Positions 26,767-38,889 of a stretch of DNA of 64,000 bases are shown piece after piece. Position numbers and translations under genes: made by a program. The notes beneath the pieces are model-generated. The model saw nothing but the letters and a program-made list of their open reading frames with translations. It made no database searches and was not told the DNA's origin. Source of the DNA: Bradyrhizobium sp. 164 (lineage in GTDB: Bacteria; Pseudomonadota; Alphaproteobacteria; Rhizobiales; Xanthobacteraceae). How positions within the stretch are numbered: the first letter of the stretch is position 1; each line of letters opens with the position of its first letter. The stretch covers positions 1 to 64,000 of the forward strand of contig NZ_JADPKA010000014.1 in the NCBI RefSeq assembly GCF_023073715.1. The letters run 5' to 3'.

Positions 26767-28121
26767 TGCGCGCCACAACGAGCACCTTTGCCGACGAGAT
26801 GCGTGCGCCGATTCTCAACCTGCTGCTGATCACTGGCCTCGCAGGCACAAGCCTCGCGCACGCTCAGACGGCGACGCCGCCGCAGACCGCGGCTGTCTCG
26901 CCCGATGTAATCAAGCAGCGCGAGCAGGAGCTCGAGGCCGCGCGCGCCAGGCAGAAGAGCGCGGAGGAAGCGCAGGCCAAGCTCAAGGCCGAGATCACCG
27001 CGCTCGGCCAGGACCGCACTCAACTCAATCAGCAGCTGATCGACACCGCCGCCAATGTGCGCACCGTCGAGACCAAGATCGACGAAGCCGAAGCCCGGCT
27101 GCGGACGCTGAACGGCCGCGAGCAACAGATGCGCGCCTCGCTCGATTCGCGCCGCGCCGACATCGTCGAAGTGCTGGCCGCCTTGCAGCGCGCCGGAAGG
27201 CGCACGCCACCCGCGCTGCTGGTGCGCCCCGAAGATGCGCTGCAGTCGCTGCGCACCGCGATGCTGCTGGGCGCCGTCGTGCCGGAGTTGCGCGGCCGCG
27301 CCGAGAAGATCGCCGGCGACCTCGGCGAGCTCGTCGCCCTGCGCAAGAACATCGCCACCGAACGCGACCAGCTCGCCCTCGACCGCGACCGGGTTCGCAA
27401 CGACCAGAGCCGGCTCACTGCTTTGGTCGACGAGCGGCAGCGCCAGCAGGCGGCGCGGGAAAAGGACCTCGACGCCGAGAATTCGCGCGCGATCATGCTG
27501 TCAAAGCAGGTCGGCGATCTCCAGGGCCTGATCACCAAGATGGAGCAGGATCTGCAAAGCGCCGCCAAGGCCGCTGAGAAGGCGGCCGAAGCGGCAAAGC
27601 AGGCCGAGGCGAAGGCGGCCGCCAGCGCCAAGTCCGGCCCGGGCGCTTTCAAGGACCGGTCCCGGACCACGCCCGCGATTGCCTTCGCGTCGGCAAAGGG
27701 GCTCCTGCCTCTTCCGGTGAATGGTAACAAGATCAGGGACTTTGGTGGTTCCGACGGGATCGGCGGGGTCCAGAAGGGCATTTCACTGGCCACCAAGCCC
27801 GGCTCTCAGGTCACAACGCCGTGTGACGGCTGGGTGGTCTATGCCGGCCCCTTCCGCAGCTATGGACAACTCTTGATCCTCAATGCCGGGGGCGGGTATC
27901 ATGTCCTGATCGCCGGGATGGAGCGCATTTCGGTCAACATCGGACAGTTTGTGCTCACGGGGGAGCCGGTCGCGACCATGGGGTCGACCTCTCAGGTCGC
28001 CTCCATTCTCGCCACTAACGCGAGTCAACCTGTGCTGTATGTCGAGTTCCGCAAAGACGGCACTCCAATCGATCCAGGCCCATGGTGGGCCGCAAATGAA
28101 GGCGAGAAGGTTCGCGGATGA
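26766..28121 (+). CDS. envC: EnvC-like murein hydrolase activator
   Basis: About 451 residues: signal peptide (hydrophobic APILNLLLITGLAGTSLAHA near residue 14), a long coiled coil rich in K/E/Q/A (about residues 45-290), then a C-terminal LytM/M23 domain (about 330-445). The LytM metal residues are absent: the HxGxD position reads QKGIS and the HxH position LYVEF. This matches EnvC, a septal activator of amidases, not an enzyme. ATG 26766 overlaps the rlmH stop (TGATG); ATG 26799 (MRAPILN) is an alternative that trims the signal n-region. ctpA overlaps its end by 4 bases. Confidence 0.92.
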   Translation: MRATTSTFADEMRAPILNLLLITGLAGTSLAHAQTATPPQTAAVSPDVIKQREQELEAARARQKSAEEAQAKLKAEITALGQDRTQLNQQLIDTAANVRTVETKIDEAEARLRTLNGREQQMRASLDSRRADIVEVLAALQRAGRRTPPALLVRPEDALQSLRTAMLLGAVVPELRGRAEKIAGDLGELVALRKNIATERDQLALDRDRVRNDQSRLTALVDERQRQQAAREKDLDAENSRAIMLSKQVGDLQGLITKMEQDLQSAAKAAEKAAEAAKQAEAKAAASAKSGPGAFKDRSRTTPAIAFASAKGLLPLPVNGNKIRDFGGSDGIGGVQKGISLATKPGSQVTTPCDGWVVYAGPFRSYGQLLILNAGGGYHVLIAGMERISVNIGQFVLTGEPVATMGSTSQVASILATNASQPVLYVEFRKDGTPIDPGPWWAANEGEKVRG

Positions 28122-29473
28122 TGCGCAAGACTTCAGTAATCCTCCTCAGCGCGGCCACCGGCGCGGCGCTGACGCTGTTCGTGACCCAACCGCGCGCCGT
28201 GTTCATGGGCTCCAGCGCGCGAGCCGCCACCGCGGACACCTATCGCCAGCTCAATCTGTTCGGCGACGTCTTCGAGCGCGTGCGCTCCGACTATGTCGAG
28301 AAGCCCGACGACACCAAGCTGATCGAATCCGCGATCAGCGGCATGCTGACCGGCCTTGATCCGCATTCGAGCTACATGGACGCCAAGAGCTTCCGTGACA
28401 TGCAGGTGCAGACCCGCGGCGAGTTCGGCGGCCTCGGCATCGAGGTCACGATGGAAGACGGCCTGATCAAGGTGGTCTCGCCGATCGACGACACACCGGC
28501 CTCGCGCGCCGGCATCATGGCCAACGATATCATCACCAATCTCGACGACGAGGCGGTGCAGGGCCTGACCCTGAACCAGGCGGTCGAGAAGATGCGCGGT
28601 CCGGTCAACACCAAGATCAAGCTCAAGATCATCCGCAAGGGCCAGGACAATCCGCTCGACGTCACCTTGGTGCGCGACAACATCCGCGTGCGCTCGGTGC
28701 GCGCGCGCGTCGAAGCCGACGACATCGCCTATATCCGCATCACCACCTTCAACGAGCAGACCACCGAAGGCCTGAAGCGCGAGATCGGCAATCTCTCGAA
28801 CCAGATCGGCGACAAGCTGAAGGGCTACATCATCGATCTCCGTAACAATCCGGGCGGCCTGCTGGAGGAAGCGGTCACCGTCTCCGACTCCTTCCTGGAG
28901 AAGGGCGAGATCGTGTCGACCCGCGGCCGCAATGCCGAGGAGACCCAGCGCCGTACCGCGCATGCGGGCGACCTCACCAAGGGCAAGCCGGTCATCGTGC
29001 TGGTCAATGGCGGCTCGGCCTCGGCCTCCGAGATCGTCGCCGGCGCGCTGCAGGACCACAAGCGGGCGACCATCGTCGGCACGCGCTCGTTCGGCAAGGG
29101 CTCGGTGCAGACCATCATTCCGCTCGGAAGCGGCAACGGCGCACTGCGGCTGACCACCGCGCGCTACTACACGCCGTCGGGCAAGTCGATCCAGGCCAAG
29201 GGCATCGTGCCGGACATCGAAGTGCTTCAGGACGTGCCGGACGAGCTGAAGTCCCGCACCGACACCAAGGGCGAGGCGTCGCTGCGCGGCCACCTCAAGA
29301 ACGATGGCGACGAGAAGACCGGCTCGCAGTCCTACGTCCCGCCGGACGCCAAGGACGACAAGGCGCTCAAGCTTGCCGACGATTTGCTCCACGGCATCAA
29401 GAACAGCGCCTCGGCCGCACCGACGCCGGGCGGCGACAAGGCCGCCGCCGACAAGCCCAAAGCGGCGAACTAG
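28118..29473 (+). CDS. ctpA: S41-family C-terminal processing peptidase CtpA
   Basis: A 451-residue protein with an N-terminal membrane or signal segment, a PDZ domain (about 95-175, GGLGIEVTMEDGLIKVVSPI) and the S41 protease domain. The catalytic serine is in NGGSASASEIVAG and the lysine in RSFGKGSVQTIIPLG, both intact. Periplasmic; it trims proteins from their C-termini and, by neighbour logic, may act on cell-wall hydrolase regulation with the EnvC-like protein. Its ATG overlaps the envC stop by 4 bases. A terminator follows. Confidence 0.95.
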   Translation: MMRKTSVILLSAATGAALTLFVTQPRAVFMGSSARAATADTYRQLNLFGDVFERVRSDYVEKPDDTKLIESAISGMLTGLDPHSSYMDAKSFRDMQVQTRGEFGGLGIEVTMEDGLIKVVSPIDDTPASRAGIMANDIITNLDDEAVQGLTLNQAVEKMRGPVNTKIKLKIIRKGQDNPLDVTLVRDNIRVRSVRARVEADDIAYIRITTFNEQTTEGLKREIGNLSNQIGDKLKGYIIDLRNNPGGLLEEAVTVSDSFLEKGEIVSTRGRNAEETQRRTAHAGDLTKGKPVIVLVNGGSASASEIVAGALQDHKRATIVGTRSFGKGSVQTIIPLGSGNGALRLTTARYYTPSGKSIQAKGIVPDIEVLQDVPDELKSRTDTKGEASLRGHLKNDGDEKTGSQSYVPPDAKDDKALKLADDLLHGIKNSASAAPTPGGDKAAADKPKAAN

Positions 29474-29497
29474 AATCGGCTCACACGAACTTCTTGC

Positions 29498-29526
29498 AAA
29501 GGGCGGCTGCAAAAGCCGCCCTTTTT
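29498..29526 (+). terminator. Rho-independent terminator after ctpA
   Basis: AAGGGCGGCT (29499-29508) and AGCCGCCCTT, with a small loop, followed by a run of T. It separates ctpA from the deacetylase gene. Confidence 0.9.
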
Positions 29527-29617
29527 GCTTGGAACTCCTGATGCCCCCGGCCGATCCCGGCCTGCCGCCGCTTGACCTCGGCGTGGTATCGTCGTTGCGA
29601 GTGATTCGGGATCGCGC

Positions 29618-30859
29618 ATGACTGAAACGGCCGATGATCTGAGCGCCCCGCTCGGACAGGACAAGCCGCGCCGGAAACGCCGGCTGCGGCTGCCGTTTAC
29701 GGCCATGCAGCTGCTTGCCGTCCTGCTTCTCCTGTTCCTGGTCACCTTTGCCGGCTTCGCCATCTTCAACAAGGATCCGCTCGGCGGCGAGCCGATGATG
29801 CGGATCGCGATCCGCGAGCCCAAGACAACGGACACAACAACGGACAAGACAGCGGACAAGGCTACCGAAGAGAAGCCGGCCGCCGCCGGCCACGGTCAGG
29901 ACAGCAGGACCAAGGAGACGCCGAAGCAGGCCGCTCCCAGTGAGCAGAAGACCGTCACCATGATCGACGGCTCCACCGGCGCACGCCATGACGTCGTGAT
30001 CGGCGCTGGCGAGGCCACCGACAAGGGCGGGGCGGCTTCGGCACCGCCGCCTGTTATGGCCGGGATCGAACCAAAACTGCTGGAGAAGTCGCGCTACGGC
30101 ATGATCCCGGTGGTCGCCGGGGACTTGAAGCCGTTCAACGTCTACGCGGCCGATGCCGACCGCGCCAAGGCCGCAAAGATGCCGGTGGTCGCCATCGTGA
30201 TCGGCGGCCTGGGGGTCGGCGCCGCCAAGACCACCGATGCGATCATGAAGCTGCCGCCTGCGGTGACGCTGGCCTTCACACCCTATGGGTCCGACCCTGG
30301 CAAGCTTGCCGAGCGGGCCCGCGCCCAGCGCCACGAGGTCTTCCTCCAGATCCCGATGGAGCCCTATGACTTCCCCGACAACGATCCCGGGCCGCAAACA
30401 TTGCTGACCTCGCTCAGCACCGATCAGAACATGGACCGCCTGTACTGGCACCTGAGCCGGATGCAAGGCTATGCCGGCCTCACCAATTTCATGGGCGCTC
30501 GCTTCATCGCGACCGAGCCGGCGATGCAGCCGATCATCCGCGAAGCGGCCAAGCGCGGGCTCGGCTTCTTCGACGACGGCTCCTCACCCCGCAGTATCGC
30601 GTCCCAGGCCGCGGCCAACCAAGCGATGCCGTTCGGGAAGGGCGACATCGCGATCGACGTGGTGCCGACGCCGACCGAGATCGACCGCGCCCTGAACAAG
30701 CTCGAAGCGACGGCGCGCGAGCGCGGCGCCGCTGTCGGCACTGCCTCGGCCCTGCCCGTCTCGATCGAGCGCATCGGCGTCTGGACCAAGACATTGGGCG
30801 ACCGGGGTATCCTTTTGGTGCCATTGACAACCGCGATGCTGAAATCAAAATCCAGCTAA
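29618..30859 (+). CDS. Divergent polysaccharide deacetylase (YibQ/DUF610)
   Basis: A 413-residue protein. One N-terminal membrane segment ([20 protein letters not shown], about residues 28-47) anchors a periplasmic protein. A low-complexity T/K/D/A linker runs to about residue 130, then comes the divergent deacetylase fold: [50 protein letters not shown] and [10 protein letters not shown]. The group resembles YibQ, often found beside envC and ctpA; the exact role is not established. ATG 29618. Confidence 0.92.
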   Translation: MTETADDLSAPLGQDKPRRKRRLRLPFTAMQLLAVLLLLFLVTFAGFAIFNKDPLGGEPMMRIAIREPKTTDTTTDKTADKATEEKPAAAGHGQDSRTKETPKQAAPSEQKTVTMIDGSTGARHDVVIGAGEATDKGGAASAPPPVMAGIEPKLLEKSRYGMIPVVAGDLKPFNVYAADADRAKAAKMPVVAIVIGGLGVGAAKTTDAIMKLPPAVTLAFTPYGSDPGKLAERARAQRHEVFLQIPMEPYDFPDNDPGPQTLLTSLSTDQNMDRLYWHLSRMQGYAGLTNFMGARFIATEPAMQPIIREAAKRGLGFFDDGSSPRSIASQAAANQAMPFGKGDIAIDVVPTPTEIDRALNKLEATARERGAAVGTASALPVSIERIGVWTKTLGDRGILLVPLTTAMLKSKSS

Positions 30860-30939
30860 ATCAACGAATTGGTACGGCACGGGTGCCCGGCGGGCCGCAT
30901 CAGGTCCTACCGACAACAGCATGCGAGGGGTCTGGCGGA

Positions 30940-31446
30940 ATGGCGCGTTACGAGGATCTGCCCTACCGGACCTGCGTCGGTGTGATGCTGATCAACACGA
31001 AGGGGCTGGTGTTCATCGGCCGCCGCGCCGGCGGCATCGAGCATGTCGACGACGCCCATGTCTGGCAGATGCCGCAGGGCGGCGTCGATCCCGGCGAGGA
31101 CACCTGGGAAGCCGCCAAGCGCGAGCTCTATGAAGAGACCAGCGTGCGCTCGGTCGAGCGGCTCGGTGAGGTGCCGGACTGGCTCACCTACGACATTCCG
31201 CGCACGGTGGCCGGGCGCACCTGGAAGGGCCGCTACCGCGGCCAGCGCCAAAAATGGTTCGCGGTGCGCTTCACCGGCAAGGATAGCGAGATCAATGTCG
31301 AAAAGCCCGGCGGTGGCGGCCACAAGGCCGAGTTCGTGAGCTGGCGCTGGGAGCCGATGAAGAACCTCCCGGGCTTGATCATCCCGTTCAAGCGTCCGGT
31401 CTATGAACGCGTGGTGATGGAATTTTCCGCGCTGGCGGATCAATAA
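30940..31446 (+). CDS. rppH: RNA pyrophosphohydrolase (Nudix)
   Basis: A 168-residue protein. Start [18 protein letters not shown], Nudix box [20 protein letters not shown] (G-x5-E-x7-REUxEE form, about residues 46-66), then [16 protein letters not shown], a segment specific to RppH proteins. It removes pyrophosphate from 5'-triphosphate mRNA ends and starts decay. ATG 30940 is preferred over an upstream in-frame start at 30883, which adds 19 unrelated residues. A close paralogue follows 43 bp downstream. Confidence 0.96.
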   Translation: MARYEDLPYRTCVGVMLINTKGLVFIGRRAGGIEHVDDAHVWQMPQGGVDPGEDTWEAAKRELYEETSVRSVERLGEVPDWLTYDIPRTVAGRTWKGRYRGQRQKWFAVRFTGKDSEINVEKPGGGGHKAEFVSWRWEPMKNLPGLIIPFKRPVYERVVMEFSALADQ

Positions 31447-31489
31447 TTCGAGTTGCCGTTCCAGGTTCGGTGCTAATCCATCGCGCGGA

Positions 31490-32008
31490 GTGACAGCGAA
31501 AGATGCACGCGTGACGGAAAAGCCCTACCGCCCCAATGTGGGCATCGCCCTGTTCAACGCCAATGGCCGCGTGCTGATCGGCCACCGCTTCAAGGGCGAC
31601 GGGCCCGAGATCATCCTGCCGGGACTCGACTGGCAGATGCCGCAGGGCGGCGTCGATGAGGGCGAGAATCTGCGCGATGCGGCGATGCGCGAGCTCTGGG
31701 AGGAGACCAACGTCGTCAGCGCCGACTATCTCGGCGAGACCGACTGGTTCACCTACGAATTCCCACCTTACGACGGACCGCAGACGCACCGGCTGGCGAA
31801 ATTCCGTGGCCAGCGCCAAAAATGGTTCGCGCTGCGCTTCACCGGGCGTGACGACGAGATCGATCCGCTGACGCCGCGGAACGGCCAGCCGGCGGAATTC
31901 GACGCCTGGCGCTGGGAGCGCCTCGACCGCGTCGCCGACCTCGTGGTCCCGTTCCGCCGCGACGTCTACCGCGCCGTGGCACGGCAGTTTGCGGGGTTCG
32001 GAAACTAA
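31490..32008 (+). CDS. Second RppH-like Nudix hydrolase
   Basis: About 172 residues, paralogous to the preceding gene: [20 protein letters not shown] and RELWEETN complete a Nudix box, and [20 protein letters not shown] matches the RppH-specific segment. The acidic metal ligands of the Nudix box are intact, so it should be active on RNA or a dinucleotide. The start is GTG 31490, or GTG 31511 seven codons later; neither has a good ribosome site. The tandem pair suggests duplication. Confidence 0.9.
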   Translation: MTAKDARVTEKPYRPNVGIALFNANGRVLIGHRFKGDGPEIILPGLDWQMPQGGVDEGENLRDAAMRELWEETNVVSADYLGETDWFTYEFPPYDGPQTHRLAKFRGQRQKWFALRFTGRDDEIDPLTPRNGQPAEFDAWRWERLDRVADLVVPFRRDVYRAVARQFAGFGN

Positions 32009-32323
32009 AACTGCGAAAACAACCCCATGCACAGTAGCCGAGCACCTTCGGCGCGATGCACTGTGGTTAGTGTGAAGCCTTTGAAGTGTCGGGTAGAATC
32101 GGCAGCAAAGCGCAATCGAATGGTGAAGGTGCCGACATCGGCGCCATCGCCGCGTGGCACTCGGCGGCGTCATCGGTGCCTTCGCGATTTGCGTCGGCAT
32201 TGGGCCAGCTAAACTAGGCGCGCACGGCGCGGTGCAGCAAAGCTTCAGCGCCCGCCACGGTGTGACGAGCGCTGAATCTGTTCACGAATTCTAGGCTTGA
32301 GCCCCGGAGCAGTGCCCCGGGGC
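32009..32323. other. Intergenic region, 315 bp, no gene seen
   Basis: This stretch lies between the convergent second Nudix gene and atpC. One inverted repeat, TTCAGCGC with GCGCTGAA (about 32247-32274), is the only structure apart from the atpC hairpin; no open frame is credible. Confidence 0.45.

Positions 32324-32324
<1 letters not shown>
32300..32324 (-). terminator. Hairpin at the atpC stop
   Basis: AGCCCCGG (32300-32307) and CCGGGGCT (32317-32324) are inverted arms touching the atpC stop codon. No long T-run follows on the minus strand, so termination is possible but not proved by the sequence. Confidence 0.5.
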
Positions 32325-32734
<410 letters not shown>

Positions 32735-32753
32735 CTATCCGTTTTTTCCGCTT

Positions 32754-32831
32754 GTCACCCGCGGGCTTGGCCCGCGGGTCCATCCATCAAAACGCTCTCG
32801 ATGGATCGCCGGGTCAAGCCCGGCGATGACG
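32754..32831. repeat. Palindromic repeat, family F, inside the atp cluster (D/C gap)
   Basis: Inverted arms CCCGCGGGCTTGGCCCGCGG and GGGTCAAGCCCGGCGATGAC lie in the only sizeable gap between atpD and atpC. It would be transcribed as a hairpin within the atp mRNA. Confidence 0.75.
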
Positions 32832-32843
32832 AGATGAGAATGC

Positions 32844-35214
<2,371 letters not shown>

Positions 35215-35270
35215 TCTTCGTTCACCCCGGCGGTTCGACCCTTACGATCAAGCCGCTAGCCTATCCCAAT

Positions 35271-35388
35271 CGTCATGCCCGGGCTTGTCCCGGGGCATCC
35301 ACGTCTTCATAACCCACGCGAAGGCGTGGATTGGCCGGGACTTTAGATGCGAAGACGCGCTTCGCGCCTTAGCCCGGCCCTGACGGCC
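35271..35388. repeat. Palindromic repeat, family F, inside the atp cluster (A/G gap)
   Basis: Left arm CATGCCCGGGCTTGTCCCGG near 35274, inner GTGGATTGGCCGGG segment, and right part AGCCCGGCCCTGACGG near 35371-35388. It fills the 177 bp gap between atpA and atpG. The right half is more decayed than in the other copies. Confidence 0.7.
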
Positions 35389-35391
35389 TTC

Positions 35392-37481
<2,090 letters not shown>

Positions 37482-38117
37482 AGACGCGCTCTTTTTGCTG
37501 TCAAACTCGCAAGGGAAAAACCGTCGCCACGAAGCGGCGCCTAGCGATCCAAGCCCTTGGAATTCAAGCGGGACTTCGATTTTTCGAACAGCACGGGAGG
37601 TGCCGGGCTCGTTAAAATCGCGGCTTTGCTAACATAGCAGGCGCGCAGGTGCAACATGACGCCAAATTAAAGGCATGAGGATCTGTCGCCAGTTCGTCGC
37701 ACGCCACGATGGCGTGACGATGAGCTCCCGCATCACGGAATTGCCGTGAGCCTCGCGGCGGCTCGGCACCCATTCGTTCCTGCCCTTAGCGCATACCGGC
37801 CATGAACACGGATCGCTAAGGCGTGAATCCCGCCGCGTCAGTTCCATGAGCCGAATACTTACCCAATTCTAAACGCTGGCGGAAATGACTTCATTTTACA
37901 GTATTCCCAAGTAATCGATTAGTTAATGAATTGATAAACAAAGGATTGCGGAACATCGACCGAATATCGGCACAGGTAACAAGATGTTTCATGACGACAC
38001 AGAGCGGATTTACTGCCCAATTCACGCCGCATTGCGAAAGGAAACGCCATACCGCTCACAAACTGATGGGGGCTCCACTAGCCACATATGTGGCAATACT
38101 AGCTTAGGGACCACTAA
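37482..38117. other. Long divergent intergenic region, 636 bp
   Basis: This stretch lies between atpH (minus) and the RlpA-like gene (plus) and must hold both promoters. It includes an AT-rich stretch (about 37880-37955) unlike the GC-rich surroundings, and a perfect palindrome at 38081-38094 listed separately. A short minus-strand frame at 37629-37847 has no recognisable domain. No clear -35/-10 pair was found. Confidence 0.5.
38081..38094. promoter_or_regulatory. Perfect palindrome upstream of the RlpA-like gene
   Basis: GCCACATATGTGGC is a perfect 14-base palindrome, 24 bases upstream of the ATG at 38118. It could be an operator or form a hairpin near the ribosome site. Confidence 0.4.
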
Positions 38118-38624
38118 ATGCTGTCTTTGAAGACGCTGGGCTTTGCGACCCGGCCGCGCACGGCGATCGCTTTTGTTGCCGCAACTCTCTTCATCGGTGG
38201 AACTGCCACCGAGGCTTCCGCCAAATCCAGACATCACCGGCATCACCATCATCATCACCGCCACCACGCCCAGAACGATACCAACGCGAGCTCCGATTGG
38301 CGCAACGCCAATGCGTCGATGACGCCGTCGTCGGGCACGGGCCGCAGCTTCTCCGGCATCGCCTCCTATTATGGCAACGAATCCGGCAGCAAGACTGCTT
38401 CGGGCCAGCGCTTCAACCAGAACGCCATGACCGCCGCGCACCGTTCGCTGCCGTTCGGCACCAAGCTGCGCGTCACCCATGGCGGGCAGAGCGTCATCGT
38501 CACCATCAATGACCGCGGCCCGTTCATTCGCGGCCGCGTGCTCGACCTCTCCACCGGCGCTGCCCGCGCCATCGGCCTGACCGGCGCCGGCGTCGGCCGC
38601 GTCACCGCGGAAGTCGTCTCCTAA
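38118..38624 (+). CDS. RlpA-like septal-ring protein (DPBB domain)
   Basis: A 168-residue secreted protein. The signal peptide (about residues 1-35, TAIAFVAATLFIGGTATEAS) is followed by a remarkable histidine-rich stretch (HHRHHHHHHRHH) and a short linker. The double-psi beta-barrel domain then runs from about residue 78 (FSGIASYYGNESGSKTASGQ, FNQNAMTAAHRSLPFGTKLR, VTINDRGPFIRGRVLDLS). RlpA proteins bind or cleave denuded glycan strands at the septum; the SPOR domain is missing, so septal targeting is uncertain. A terminator follows. Confidence 0.92.
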   Translation: MLSLKTLGFATRPRTAIAFVAATLFIGGTATEASAKSRHHRHHHHHHRHHAQNDTNASSDWRNANASMTPSSGTGRSFSGIASYYGNESGSKTASGQRFNQNAMTAAHRSLPFGTKLRVTHGGQSVIVTINDRGPFIRGRVLDLSTGAARAIGLTGAGVGRVTAEVVS

Positions 38625-38686
38625 CGCGCGAACCAGCGCCTCATCTCAGCCGCGCAGTTTTCATCAGTTTGATGCGCGCGTGAAGC

Positions 38687-38721
38687 AAGCCCGCGGTCTT
38701 GGGGGACCGCGGGCTTTTTTG
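38687..38721 (+). terminator. Rho-independent terminator after the RlpA-like gene
   Basis: AAGCCCGCGGTC (38687-38698) and GACCGCGGGCTT, followed by a T-run: a strong stem with a short G-rich loop, 60 bp after the stop. Confidence 0.92.
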
Positions 38722-38781
38722 TTGGCGTCGCCGTCATTCTGGGGCGCGCAACGAGGGTGGAGGCGCGCACCCCTCCCGCGC

Positions 38782-38868
38782 CGTCATTGCGAGCGCAGCG
38801 AAGCAATCCAGAAAATTTTCTGCGGGAAGACTCTGGATTGCTTCGTCGCTTCGCTCCTCGCAACGACG
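38782..38868. repeat. Palindromic repeat between rlpA and priA
   Basis: Left arm TTGCGAGCGCAGCGAAGCAA (about 38786) and right arm TTGCTTCGTCGCTTCGCTCC (about 38838) are imperfect reverse complements around a short AT-rich centre. It lies between convergent genes. Confidence 0.75.
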
Positions 38869-38889
38869 TGGAAAGAGTGCGCACAGCGC

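Noticed and set aside
28133..30466. A 777-codon open frame on the minus strand opposite ctpA and the deacetylase gene
   Set aside because: It is antisense to two well-recognised proteins, has shadow composition rich in His, Gly and Arg, and matches no family; GC-rich DNA often leaves such frames open.
37629..37847. Possible 72-residue minus-strand protein upstream of the RlpA-like gene
   Set aside because: Weak composition, no ribosome site, no recognised motif.
37921..37936. A CtrA-like site (TTAA, seven bases, ATAA)
   Set aside because: One mismatch in an AT-rich stretch where such matches arise by chance; not conclusive.
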